A stretch of 64,000 nucleotides of DNA, from positions 159,936,921-160,000,920 of the forward strand of contig JAHLJT010000631.1 in NCBI GenBank assembly GCA_031308135.1, read 5' to 3'. The notes below the pieces were generated by a model that ran no database searches, was not told where the DNA came from, and saw nothing but the letters and a program-made list of their open reading frames with translations. The translations under genes and the position numbers were made by a program. The DNA comes from Acheta domesticus (taxonomy: Eukaryota > Arthropoda > Insecta > Orthoptera > Gryllidae). Positions 36,400 through 47,245 of this stretch are shown piece after piece. How positions within the stretch are numbered: position 1 is the first letter of the stretch; each line of letters starts with the position of its first letter.

Positions 36400-37290
36400 T
36401 TTTAGTTTCTCGCTCCGAAGTAGAGAGAAAGTTATGTAATGCTGCACGAAACAACGGAAAATTTTCGATATAAAACTCTTATTACAGGGCCCTTGTAAAG
36501 GAGAAAGTGCATAAATCTAGTTGAAAATTCTTAAAAAAATCTTCTAACACGTGTTGTAACCAGAATCCTTGCGGGTCCTTGATAGTGAAAAGTTGAATGA
36601 AGGCAAAACGTCTGTCCGTCTGTCTCCGTCTGTCCGTCTGTGAACAACGCTAGTGGATAAACCGTTCAGCTGATTTTCTCCAAAATTGATATCCCGCAAT
36701 CAATCTGTCAGATGTCGTGGCCTTTTGAATTTGAAACCGATATTTTAATTTTGGGGCTTCCTGCCCGTGGATTCGAATGGTATAACGGTCAGCGTATCGG
36801 ATTGTTGTACGATTGCGGATTCAATCCAGATAGAAGCCGTGGATTTTTAAGACCGAAAAAATCCTTCGTACGCCTTCCTTCGGAGGGGAAGTAAAGCCGG
36901 CTATCCCATGTTAGTAGATTTACTTGCATGTAAAAGATCCTCAAGCCTAAATGAAGCCTCTGAGCTAAATTCAAATCGCCTGTTTCGTCGCCCGAGATAA
37001 TACCTTCTTTCTCCGCTAGATGGTGAAAGGAGCGTAGAGAAATTTCCGTGGTCAGACGGAAGAGCGGGCCTGATGGCCCGAGTCTCGCCACGTAAAATAA
37101 GGCATTATCTTAACTTAACTTAACATGAAGCCCCTGGAACATATTCCAAATTTTCAAGAAAATGGTTCGATAGTTTTTGATTAAATTTTGTTGTTGGATT
37201 GTGTGAAGAACGTTTAATAGAATGGTGTAGGTCTCATGTTCGTTAAAAACCCTTATTATTCGAAAGTCTAAATTTTTTTCTGATTATTCT
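36400..37290 (-). repeat. PIR copy, inverted, split by a SINE
   Basis: Reverse-complement PIR: hairpin arm and agaaagttatgtaatgctgc, then aacacgtgttgtaaccagaa, gggtccttgatag, a gtctgtccgtctgtc block (36608-36640), and aaaattgatatccc. A SINE interrupts at about 36765-37124, after which catgaagcccctgg resumes the unit. It shares the 'cacgtgt...agaatcc' subtype tail with the copy at 39.5-40.0 kb. Confidence 0.75.
36765..37124 (+). mobile_element. tRNA-derived SINE with (CTTAA)n tail
   Basis: A box tggtataacggtcagcgt (36778-36795) and B box ggattcaatcc (36817-36827) at tRNA spacing. The body includes ccttcggaggggaagtaaag. The element ends in a short cttaa tandem (37109-37124). Inserted in an inverted PIR copy. 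No clear target-site duplication could be fixed. Confidence 0.75.
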
Positions 37291-37842
37291 TTAATCAAAA
37301 ATAATAAAGATAAAGATTTCCCCCTTAAGGAAATCTGTACCTTAGAAATAAATTTTGAATTAGTTCATGTACAATTTTTCGAACATTTGAGTACTTTTCT
37401 CGCGATTTGCGTGATAATGCAAGAGAGAAAGTACCTGCTGTTTTAGTCCCACGAGTTTCAAAAGTGCAAGTACTTAATCTTGGTTATGGGTTCTCATGTA
37501 AAATTTCTTTGATGAAACAGAGTGTGTTAACTGCTATCATTTTACAAGCTAATTTTTGTGTGTCCATAACCTCACGAATCCATGCTTTACGAAATTTTTC
37601 TATGCTATTGTAACACTTTTGTAGAAACAATTACAGTTCAAATCTCGTATTTTGACATAAAGTTACAGCTCTTGTTTGTGCTCACCATGTATGTGTTCCT
37701 TGAACAATGTTTGCCCCAATTTTTTGCGGAGAAACGGATTTTTCCAAGACTTTCAGTTACATATATGTCGGCTTTTGAAAAATTGTTGCGAAGGCAGCGT
37801 TTGTTAACAGGCTCTAAATTTGTCAATGAAAATTTACTGTAA
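37291..37842. other. AT-rich DNA with a PIR-like hairpin
   Basis: A PIR-type closing hairpin (gtacttttctcgc ... gagagaaagtac) at about 37389-37433; otherwise short frames only. Confidence 0.45.
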
Positions 37843-37856
37843 CCGCCACCTAGCGG
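37843..37856 (-). promoter_or_regulatory. CTCF-like motif
   Basis: Minus strand CCGCTAGGTGGCGG fits the CTCF core consensus CCRSYAGRKGGCRS at every position. Isolated in AT-rich DNA; occupancy unknown. Confidence 0.35.
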
Positions 37857-39525
37857 TCACAATGCGAACCTATTCTACCAGACGTTTTGTGGAGTGCCTA
37901 GACAGGTACGCCATATAGTTACCAAAAGTTCAGAATAGAAAGCGCCACGTCAGCACGAACGCGCATCGCCTTTTCATGCTGGAGTAAAAAACAACCAATC
38001 AGAGAATTTCTCCGCATTCATCGGAATTTCGCCGATAACAAGACGTAACACGGTCATTTTGTTCGAGTGGCGTGGTAAGGAAAGTTGTTTCGAACATCGC
38101 GGACAACGTGTGGATTGGGTGTACCGATCGTCTGGAAAAGCTTCATAAATGTAATGGATTTTTTTGTAATGGAGTTTGATATCATTGCACATGATTTAAA
38201 AAAAGGATTCTTGTATGTGCAAATATTCTTTACATTTGATTGAGAATATAAATTAATGCGAAGAGAATACTGGTCGAGAAAGTACCATTTCCGTATGAGA
38301 TATCATACAGATTTCTAACGTATATTTAGAAAGTGATATTCTATAAAAATTCTAATGGGTCAAATTCAACCCAACATCTTTTTTTATGATAACCTGAACG
38401 TTCGCCGAAAATACATCGATGCAACGGGAGCTGATCTCGAAGCGAGGCCATTCGGAGTGTGCGACGCACCGCCGACGTCGCCAGAGCCAGCAGGAGTGAC
38501 CTCGGAGAAGACAGCACATCGAGAACGTTGGATTTTGAGTCAGCGAGAACCTGCGAACTGTTTCCGTTACATTCGGAATTATACGTTGTAGAAGTAAAAT
38601 ATTGAAATCGGACGAACAGACTTTTTCTGCTGATAGAAATTTGTATTAACGCGATTCAGTTACACGTCACTGTTGAATATCTCAGTAATTTCACCGTAGA
38701 CTGTCGTAAATTGAAACTAGAAAATCGACTGCACCCTTATGTTAAAGGTATAATAGTTAACGAACAATTGTAATATTAAGTGAATGTTGCAAGAAATTGA
38801 AGGGTTTTATTTCACGTTCGTTTAAATTCAGATGTAATAATGTTACTCAGATTAGTTTCTGCTAACGAACTGTTTTTATACTCCAAGGGAGTAAATACAT
38901 TAGAGAATTTTGTCTTTGTAAATAATTGCATTTTTCTTTTTTTCCTAATAGTGTCACTTACGGAAGATTTCCTGTTGTAAATAAGGGTATACTTCTGTTG
39001 TATGTGTTTATTTTTGAGGGTAATATTATTTATGTATTACTTGTATTCTATGTCGAAGATGGCATAATTGTTTACATTTTTTATGATTTCTAGTTAAAAG
39101 TAGAATAGCAATTAATAGAAATTGTAACAAGGTCGTAATGATTAAATAGAAGCTCTCATTCAAAGTGGCCTTGACTTTTCTTATATTTGGATTAGTTATA
39201 CACAATATAACACACCCTAGAGTGCGTAGTGTGATAGGACTAGCACAATTATTAGTCGTGATTTGACAATTCCTGATCACGAGGTGTGTGGCAAAACATG
39301 TCACGCGAAGTCAGTTGTCTGAACCTGATGTAAGATGGTAAGGAGGTGACATTACATGTAAGAATAGGTTTCACATTTCCATGATTTTCTGAAAGTTATA
39401 TTTCAATTAATCTATTGAAGAGTGAAAATTCAGAAAATGTAAAGAACATGTAGTTGAAGCCCCAGCAGGTTTCAGCTGGGAAGAGGGTGTTGAAAAACCG
39501 GAAAGCTATCCCAATCTAACTCGAT
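37857..39525. other. AT-rich DNA, no supported gene
   Basis: A CCAAT-type word at 37994 and a modest GC rise at 38430-38530. No recognisable coding sequence. Confidence 0.45.
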
Positions 39526-39930
39526 TTTCCGTAGTATGTATACGGGAAAGAAAAAAGTGGATAAATACAGTCGCTAGATGAAGAAAAAATTCTCTAACAC
39601 GTGGTTAGTCAGAATTCCGGTTTTGTGGGTCCTTGATACCGAAGAAGTGTTTTTTGTCAAAACGTCCGTCCGTCAGTCTGTGAACAACACAAGCGTCTAA
39701 ACCAAGCATACGATTTTTTTCAAAAATCGATCTGGCCCTGCACGAGGCGCCGCAATTTTCAACAACTTTCTTCAAAATTTGGCGCTACATTACATGAAAA
39801 CCACTGGACATTTTAAAAATTTTCTCAAAAACGGCTCCAAATTGTTTCTTAAAATTTATTTTAAGAACAGAGTAAAATACACTAATTAAGGTGGCTTAGA
39901 TCCGATTTTTACGGTTAACTCTGAATTTTT
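39526..39930 (-). repeat. PIR copy, inverted
   Basis: Begins gtatgtatacgggaaag, then ctaacacgtggttagtcaga, gtgggtccttgataccgaag, aacgtccgtccgtcagtctg, and the monomer side (tttctcaaaaacggctccaaa at about 39820). Confidence 0.8.
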
Positions 39931-39969
39931 ACTTTCTCGCCTTACGAATACTTCGTAAGAAGAGAAAGT
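39931..39969. repeat. PIR junction hairpin
   Basis: actttctcgccttacgaa pairs imperfectly with ttcgtaagaagagaaagt around a 3-nt loop; separates two tandem inverted units. Confidence 0.75.
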
Positions 39970-40672
39970 TATGTAATCGTGCGGCGGAAAACGGGGAATT
40001 TTCGCCACAAAATCTCTTATAGCAGGGGTCTGGTGACAAAAAAGTGGATAAAACCTGTTGCTAAATTTAGAAAAAAAATCCTCTATCTCGTAGTGTAGTC
40101 AAAATCCATGATTTGTAGCTTCTTCATACTTCAAAATCGATTGACGGCATTCCGTCCGTCTGTACGTCTGTGGTTAACGCTAGCGTCTAAACCGTTCGAT
40201 TTTCTTCAAAATTGATATTCCCCGATGGTTTTTACTCGTCTCAAAGCCTCTTGAATTTGAAACCGATTTCTTAGTATTTGAGGATACTTTATATGAAGCC
40301 CATTTTGAGATTTTCTAAATTTAAAAAAAATGGCTCCAAATTTTTTGATTATATTTTGTTGTTGAATAGTGCGAAGAACGTTGAAGAGAATGACGTAGGC
40401 ATCATTTTCGTTGATAGGCCCTATTTTTCGAAAATTGCAAAAAACTGTTTAAAAACTGCAAAATTGAAGATAGAGATTTTCGCCTCAAACAAAGTCGGTT
40501 GTACAAAATTAGCACTTCAAATAAGGTCATGTACCATTTTTTGGAAAAACGAATGGTTTTTGCGTAAATTGCGATTCAAATTTACAAAAAAAATTTTTCT
40601 CAAAAACCGATCCAAATTTTTTCTTTATATTTTCTGCACGTGTGTAAGAAGGGAAGGTAAATATATAAATAA
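39970..40672 (-). repeat. PIR copy, inverted
   Basis: Second inverted unit: ttatgtaatcgtgc, cgtagtgtagtcaaaatcc, tccgtctgtacgtctg, aaaattgatattccccgat, then two monomers containing caaaaaacggctcc-like anchors. A 136-codon plus frame (40278-40688) crosses the monomers but has no known domain. Confidence 0.75.
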
Positions 40673-40740
40673 ACTAGTGGTGCTATAGAATGGCACATAC
40701 TTTCTCGCAGTAGTTATTTTCCAAATGCCGATCATCCGAT
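40673..40740 (+). repeat. PIR terminus fragment
   Basis: actagtggtgctatag then aatggcacatactttctcgc, the outer terminal motif of the family in forward orientation; truncated. Confidence 0.65.
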
Positions 40741-40759
40741 AAATTATGTGGAGTAAGCA

Positions 40760-40880
40760 GTTCACCGCTACCTTTCTTGGTCATGTTTTTTGAAAGACAT
40801 GTTTTTCGCATGTTGACAATTACCGGCTTCCTAATGATAGAACTGATACAAGTACGTTTTGACTGAAATATAAGCAGTTG
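40760..40880 (+). repeat. direct repeat copy 1 (pair with 41345-41462)
   Basis: About 120 bp containing tttcttggtcatgtt, cgcatgttgacaattaccgg and tacgttttgactgaaatat; recurs 585 bp downstream. Confidence 0.7.
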
Positions 40881-40887
40881 TACCGCA

Positions 40888-40972
40888 AGTCGGTTTCGTA
40901 GCGCGGTTGGTTAATGCACATTCGAGTTGAGATCTTCAATAAGGAAGGTACCGAGTTCGATCCCCAGAGGGG
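40888..40972 (+). repeat. tRNA-like Pol III unit (SINE head)
   Basis: A box cgtagcgcggttggttaatgc (40897-40917) and B box gagttcgatccc (40953-40964) at tRNA spacing. The flanking stem does not close as a normal acceptor, so a SINE head or tRNA pseudogene is likelier than a functional tRNA gene. Confidence 0.55.
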
Positions 40973-41344
40973 ATTTTTAATTTGATGAATGTGATGTTGC
41001 AGGAAAGAACATTGAAGAGTGTAGATGCTTTATTGAACATCATTTGAAGTACTTCTACTCACGAATAGATTCAATATAGATAAATAGACAGGACTTGTCT
41101 GTGTTTTCCCTAACTGCATGTTTTAAACAATTTTTCAACTCTGTTATTCGTTTTCTGAAGCGTATGACATGTCAAATGAACAGTTGTCTAGTATATATCT
41201 GTATAAACCAATTGAAGTAAAATTATGAGCATTTTAACGCTAAATTGTAATACAATATAACCAGAAGGCAAGTGATAAACTTTCAATCCCTAACGGTTTA
41301 GAAATTATTATTAATTTCTAGGCTTACGAGTACTTCGTAATGCG

Positions 41345-41462
41345 GTTTATCGCTGCCTTTCTTGGTCATGTTTGAAAGACATGATTTTCGCATGTTGAAA
41401 ATTACCGGCTCCTAATGGTAAAATTGATAGAAATACGTTTTGACTAAAATATTAGTAATTGC
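41345..41462 (+). repeat. direct repeat copy 2
   Basis: Matches 40760-40880 over its length with a few differences and a small deletion (tgtttgaaagacatgatttt). Confidence 0.7.
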
Positions 41463-41814
41463 GATAAATGTCGTGGAAATGTCTGTATATATTTGTTCAA
41501 ATTTTAAGTTTTAACAATTTTTGATCTCTCTTCTTGTATTTGTAAAGCGTATTACCATCGTATCAATTGTTTCTTTGTCATGCATTTACTATTTTCTACG
41601 TCGGTTCTATTCTTTTATGGCTTTGTCCGACAGAGGCGGTGTTGGTGTTGCGTAGTGGTATAAGTGCCGGTTCGTTGAATTGAGTTTCGTTTGTCGGGTC
41701 TCGGTAGCGAAATGTTTTGCTGGTATAGTACACTTTTGTTTGTTTGTGGAGTAGTGGAATAGCAATAAGGACCGTATAGAAGCAGAGCGATGAAATATGT
41801 GCGTTGGAAGCACC

Positions 41815-42660
41815 ACTAGTTGTAAATTGCGAAAGTTTGAATTTTTTCGACGTCTTCATACAACTAAAAAATTATATGCAGAGATTTTTCCTTCAAATGA
41901 AATTTGTCCTCCATATCCAGTTTTTCCTTAGGGTCACATTTTTTGAAACTTTCAGTAGTTTTCGCGCAATACAATGTGCAGTAAGTGACATTTTAAATAA
42001 TAACAATAACAGGATTTTCTCATAAACGGCTCCAATTTTTTTTTAAATTTCTGATAGGGATGGTGCTCAATCGTAAACATCAATTTTCTGTTCTTTTGTT
42101 TTTTCAAAAATTATAAAAGTGTAATTTTCTTGAATTGTCTTTTACATCGTTAATGTTTTCACTACCGGCGATTTGTTAACATTATTATACTTACAACGAC
42201 ATGTGCTTTAAATAATGTGCAGTAAAGTTTTTCAAAAACTCAACTGTTTCCTGGAAAAACTAGCTCAAAATTCCGCATTTTCAGTAACACTGAAACGCCA
42301 TTTTCTCATAAATGTCTCCAAAGGTTTTGTTCCAACTTTTCGTACAGATAGTGCTTATTTTCACTCTTTAATATGACGTAAAGTTCAATTTGTTTCCTTT
42401 TTTGTTTTTTTCCGTTTCAAATATTTCACAAATATTATTTTGAAAGACCTCTCACACCGTTAATATGCATATTTACAGCAATTTGTAAACATTATTGTAT
42501 TTCTGAGTTAAAGTGCTACAAATGATTTCTAATGAAGTTTTTCGAAAACTCAAAATTTTTTGTGAAAAAGAGCTTCAAATTTCGACTTTACAGTAGCACT
42601 TAAACGCCTTTGTCTTAAAAGCGGTATCAAATATTTCACAGAATATTGTGATTTAGGACG
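41815..42660 (-). repeat. PIR copy, inverted
   Basis: Begins with the reversed outer motif (accactagt), then reverse-complement monomers with ctcataaacggctcca (42022), ctcataaatgtctccaaa (42305) and similar anchors about 300 bp apart. Confidence 0.7.
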
Positions 42661-42678
42661 CGGTTTTACTGTTTTTTA

Positions 42679-42795
42679 ATTAACGGACGTAGGCAAATTA
42701 TCTTTTCTAAACAGAACAATAGTAAATTGGAATGATTTGCCTGCGGCAGTTTTTGAGCATTTTCCTTGCTCAACGCTTTTAGCTTAACTTTTAGC
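42679..42795 (+). pseudogene. LINE ORF2 C-terminal fragment
   Basis: A plus-strand frame reads SFLNRTIVNWNDLPAAVF followed by EHFPCS, a pattern common at the C-terminal end of many non-LTR retrotransposon polyproteins (F-NRT-WN-LP). About 110 bp, ending in a stop, wedged between an inverted PIR copy and the palindrome. Too short to assign a clade. Confidence 0.55.
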
Positions 42796-42811
42796 AAAAA
42801 GCTTTTAGAAG

Positions 42812-45290
42812 AACTAGTGGTGATACATAATGCCACAGACTTTCCCGTATTACCTGTGTCTGGGCTAGCTATTCGGAATTGTCACATACTCGTGCCAGTT
42901 GCCACCTATGACCGCTCAAAGTACATTTTATTGACATTTTATTAATCTTTCTGTTTGTCGGAATAGTTGAACGGAAATATTATTTTAAGAACAGAATAAC
43001 CTCGTCCTAAATCGCAATTTTCTTCGAAAAATTAGGAGCCGTTTATAAGAAAATGGCTTTAAGCACTACTAATAATGTGAAATTTGAACCTTTGTCACAC
43101 AAAATTTTTGAGTTTTCGAAAAACTTCATTAGCAGTCATTTGAAGCACATTAACTCACAAATACAATAGTGTTTACAAATTGCTAGTAATGTGCATATTA
43201 CATGCGTGAGTGATCTTTCAAAAATTTACATTTGTGAAGTTTTTGAAAAAACAAACATTTTTATTCCAAAATGAAGTTTACGTCATATCTCACGTCTCAC
43301 TCTTTAGAGTGCAATTTGCACTATCCGCTCGAAAAACTGGAAGAAAAAATTTCGAGCCATTTATCAGAAAATGGCGTATGAGCGTTTCTGATAATACGAA
43401 ATGTTGAGCTAGTTTTCACAGTAAACGGTTGAGTTTTCGAAAAAAACTTACTTGACATTATTGAAAACACGTGTACTCCTAAATATAATAATGTGAACAA
43501 ATCGCTGCAAATGTCAATATGAATGACGTGAGAGACAAGTCAAAAAATTAAATTTTTATAATTTTTGAAAAACAAAGGAATAGAACAATATAGCAATTAT
43601 GTCATTTCATAGAGTACATTTAGCACTTTCCTTACCAACATTTTAAATACCAAATCTGGAACCGTTTTTGAGACTCTCTTGTTTTTGTACTTTTTAAAAA
43701 TTGCGCACAACATTGCGCGAAAACTACTAAAATTTTAAAAAATGTACCTGACCTTAATGAAAAACTCATTTTGGTGAACAAATTTCATTTGAAGGATAAA
43801 TCTCTGTCTTTAATTTTGTAGTTGTAGAAAGAGGCCGAAAAAATTCAAACTTTTGCAATTTTCGAAAATTCAGAGTTAGCCGTCACATGAGGACCTACGC
43901 CAACTTTATAACTGTATTTTACTCTATTCTATATACTACACAAGAAATTTAAACAAACTATTTGGAGTCGTTTTTCAGAAAATTTTGAAAATGTCCGCGG
44001 GGCTTCATGTAAAGTACCCCCAAATATTGAAGAATGTTTTTCAAAATTGGGGCGCGTCGAGTGGAATCAAATCGACGGGGAAATATTCATTTTAGAAGAA
44101 ATCGTACATAGGGTTTACGCGCTAGTGTTGTTCACAGACTGACAGACAGACGGGCTGCCGCACGGACGTTTTGTTTTCTATTGGTTTTTCGGTATCAAGG
44201 ACCCAAAAATCAGGGATTCTGGCTACACTACGTGTTAGGAGATTTTTTATTTTCCCGAATACGTACGTAGTACGAATATATACGTAGTACAGGGAAAGTT
44301 ATGTAATGCTACGGAAAATCGATTTCGAGTTTTAAACGGAAATACACGTTTTGGGGTCCCCTGATTCCGAAAAAGTGTTTTTTTTCTAAACGTCCGTTTG
44401 TCCGTCCGTCTGCCCCTCCGTCTGTTCGTCAGTCTGTGAACAACGCTAGCGCTTAAACCATACGTGTGATTTCTTCCAAAATGAATATTCCCCGGTCAAC
44501 CTGCGTCTACTCGAATTGCCGCGATTTTGAAAATCTTTCTTCAAAATTTGAGGGTACTTTACATGAAGGCCCCCGGTCATTTTCAAAATTTTCTAAAAAA
44601 CGACTGCAATTTTTTAAAAATTTTTTAAAGAATGGAGTAATATACACCTATAAAGGTGTCATAGGTCTCTTTTTCACGGTTTTCTCATTTTCACATTTTC
44701 ACGAAAACTAAATCGTCTTCTGTAAAAACCAGCTCAACATTTCCGCATTTTCAGAAACGCTCAAACGTCATTTTCTCGTCAATAGCTTCAAATTCTTTCT
44801 TCAAACTTTTCGAACGGATAGTGCTAATTACACTCTTTAATATCACGTGAAGTTCAATTCGATGTGTGATTTTGTTTGTTCAAAAATTACACAAATGTAA
44901 TTTTTGAAAGGGATCTCACAAATGCTTCAAATGAAGAATCTTGAAAACTAAAAATATTTCTGTAAAAAAAAGTTTCAACTTTCGCTTTTTCAGTAGCGCT
45001 AAAATGCCATTTTCTTCAAAATGGTACAAACGTTTTAAAAGAAAATTGCCATTTGGGATGAGGTTTTTGTGTTCTTTAATATTCTAAAATGAATATTTCC
45101 GTTCTACCATTAGGAAACCAAAAAATTAAGAAAATGTAAAAAAAAAGTACTTTGAGCGGCTATAGATGGCAACTGGCGGCAACTGGATGGCAAGAGTATG
45201 TGGCAATTCCGAATAGCTAGCGCCAAGGAAATAGGAAACTGATACAGGAAAGTCTGTGCCATTCTGTAGCACCACTAGTTTTACTGGTAG
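42812..45290. mobile_element. 2.5-kb PIR palindrome (long-inverted-repeat element)
   Basis: Two PIR units head to head. The left arm starts ctagtggtgatac and the right arm ends gtagcaccactag. Both arms carry tattcggaattg-ccacatactc, the aacggaaatatt block, monomers with gagcc anchors (43036, 43354, 43659, 43965 on the left; spacing 318, 305, 306) and a gtctgtcc/gacagacg block. They meet at a hairpin at 44249-44299. Arms are about 1-1.4 kb and diverged. Non-coding. Overall shape resembles a foldback or long-TIR DNA element, but no transposase or certain target-site duplication was found. Confidence 0.75.
44249..44299. repeat. palindrome centre hairpin
   Basis: attttcccgaatacgtacgta faces tatacgtagtacagggaaagt across the symmetry centre; same class as the hairpins at 6480-6530 and 39931-39969. 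Confidence 0.75.
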
Positions 45291-45757
45291 AGGAAAGCAC
45301 CATGTCACGCTTTTGTCTCTATAACTGCATTTACTCTTTGATTGCTGGTTTTACTGCATTTAATCTTGACCCTATGCTTGAACATACGATCTTTTGTGCG
45401 GCAACAAGACTTCTTCTATGGGTGGGGATGGGGATCTGGGCGCATAGCGCGTCGCGGCGTCCGAAGGGAATACCAATTTCCTGTTTTTATGTGTCACTAG
45501 CTACAACTTAATTTTATGAATTTCGCTTGTTATTAAAATAACAAAAGGTGAGTCAATTACGGATGGTATTAAATGCATTGTTTATGATGTTTATAGATTT
45601 TTTTTAAAATTTCATGTAAAGTTCGTTCTTTCAATATGTATATATAATGAGTCCTTTCTGTAAAGTTGGCTGTTCTGTAAAGCAGTCTCTTTCTGTCTCT
45701 AACGGTGTGGCATCTTGTGAATACGAGAATGTGTGGAAAATCTTTCATTATTGCAAT
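45291..45757. other. AT-rich DNA, no supported gene
   Basis: Nothing recognised; ends with the 8-bp hAT target duplicate attgcaat (45750-45757). Confidence 0.5.
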
Positions 45758-46101
45758 TAGGGCGGCTCGTCCTAAGGGGCCACTGGGACCGGGCCCCGCC
45801 AATATTTAATAAAGCACAAAAATGTTTATTTATCTTTACAGCAATCTCCTTGTTATAATTGCAGTACTTTATTGGAATTATTTATTCGTGAAGATCGACA
45901 ATTTGTCCCAAAACTCATTTTAAGTCTCAATACCCATGAATTGATTGTCATAGTTCCTTGCCGCTCTCAATGAAAGCGTTAGTGCTCAAGCGGCCCGGTC
46001 TGCATGGTCTCCAAAGCGGTAACTCCACTCCGCTTACAAGGTCAGCGCCCTTTCGCATTCATACTGGGCACGACCACTGCTTGCTAATTTTAGCAGTCCT
46101 A

Positions 46102-46126
46102 GGGGCCCGCACCAGCGGGCCCCTCG
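46102..46126. repeat. perfect 10-bp-arm hairpin in hAT
   Basis: aggggcccgc and gcgggcccct flank a short accA-type loop, giving a very GC-rich stem inside the hAT element; unusual against its AT-rich surroundings. Confidence 0.8.
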
Positions 46127-46547
46127 CAGAGAAACGGCAGTCTGAGAGCGCCATTTTCAAAGCGCACCTGAAGTTCTGTGGGCTGTAAGATAAACACAGT
46201 GGATTTATTACACTGTTTTCCGTTTTCTTCACTGGGACTTGAAAAAATTATATTAAACGGTTTGGAGCCCATCAACCGTGTGACATATCATTTATACAAT
46301 TAATGAAAAGAAGAAACGAACATTCTGTAATTCGAGATTTCAAAAAAAAAATCATGGTTGACTGTGAGTGAAGAAAAATAAAGCTAATTTTGCTTGTATT
46401 GTTTATTATTTGGTGAGGGATTGCGGACGACAGTAGGCTGTAAGGATCTGAAACATTTGAGCGAAAGGATAAAGTAACACGAAGAAAGTGCATTGCATTT
46501 AGAAAATGTTTACAAATTTAAAACTTTTGGAACTATGAATATTGTTG

Positions 46548-46985
46548 TACAGATTGATTCGGCGATCAAAATTTCAATCTAGAAACATATGAACAAGTCG
46601 CAAAAAATAGGCGTATTTTATGTAGAATGATTGAGTGTTAAGTAAAATACCGTGGCATTCATCATTCGTCCATAATGAATCTGAAGATTCAAAAGACCAT
46701 GGCAATTTTGTAGACTTATCGTTACTCAGCAATGTAGATAGTGTGTTAGATGATCATTTAAACAATTCTTCTATTTATAAATATAACTCAAACATGACAA
46801 AGAACGAGCTACTGGATTGTATGTATGAAGTGTATTTGGAGGAAGTGAAGAAGGACATAGATGTAGCTAATTTTATTTCTCTGCAAACCGATTAAACAAC
46901 TGGCATAACAAGTCAAAGTCAACTTGTCTTAATTTTACAATATGTTCTCCTTTCGAAATCTCAGCATTCCAAAAGATAAGCTTTG
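46548..46985 (+). pseudogene. hAT transposase relic (DUF4371/ZMYM-like)
   Basis: Plus-strand frames recover typical blocks of hAT transposases of the DUF4371/ZMYM1-like type. QIDSAIKISI then KHMNKSQK come first, then SKIPWHSSFVHNESEDS, GNFVDLSLL, and an acidic helix with EVYLEEVKKDI. Finally FISLQTD, followed in frame by a stop, then TTGITSQSQLVLILQYV. In relatives the stop position is Glu next to the first catalytic Asp (D-E-T-T-D), so a GAA-to-TAA change broke it there. At least one more stop and a frameshift lie upstream, and the C-terminal catalytic half is missing. Confidence 0.8.
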
Positions 46986-47245
46986 GCATTAGCGTAATTT
47001 TTGTAAAAATCTTTTGTTTCCATTGACATATCAATATTTGGTTAAATGACTTAATAAAAATTCCTACTGATGTTTTTTGTTGAAAACTTACAAATTTAAA
47101 TCTTTAACTAATAATTAATATTAATTAAACGATCGATTAAATGACGATTCTTTAATTAAATAAGTTATTGATTTTGAGATGATATGCGTGCTTTTACACC
47201 TGGCCCCACCAGTAAAAAATGTCACGAGCCGCCACTGATTGCGAT

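Larger units (their letters stand above)
45758..47237. mobile_element. decayed hAT transposon
   Basis: 1,480-bp element. The left end is TAGGGCGGCTCGTCC; the right end read inward is CAGTGGCGGCTCGTGACA, so the terminal inverted repeats share GGCGGCTCGT. Flanks are attgcaat (45750-45757) and attgcgat (47238-47245), an 8-bp duplication with one mismatch. Inside lie a GC-rich hairpin (46102-46126) and a transposase relic. The internal deletion and stops make it non-autonomous. The TIR, duplication length and relic all agree on hAT. Confidence 0.85.

Noticed and set aside
37109..37124. Telomere-like repeat (cttaa)n
   Set aside because: It is the 3' tail of a SINE, not the insect TTAGG telomeric repeat.
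40888..40972. Functional tRNA gene
   Set aside because: A and B boxes are good, but the acceptor arm does not pair properly and no Pol III terminator sits at the right place; kept as a SINE-like unit.
44466..44711. 81-codon plus frame in the palindrome
   Set aside because: Falls in the PIR right arm; not conserved as a complete frame in other copies.
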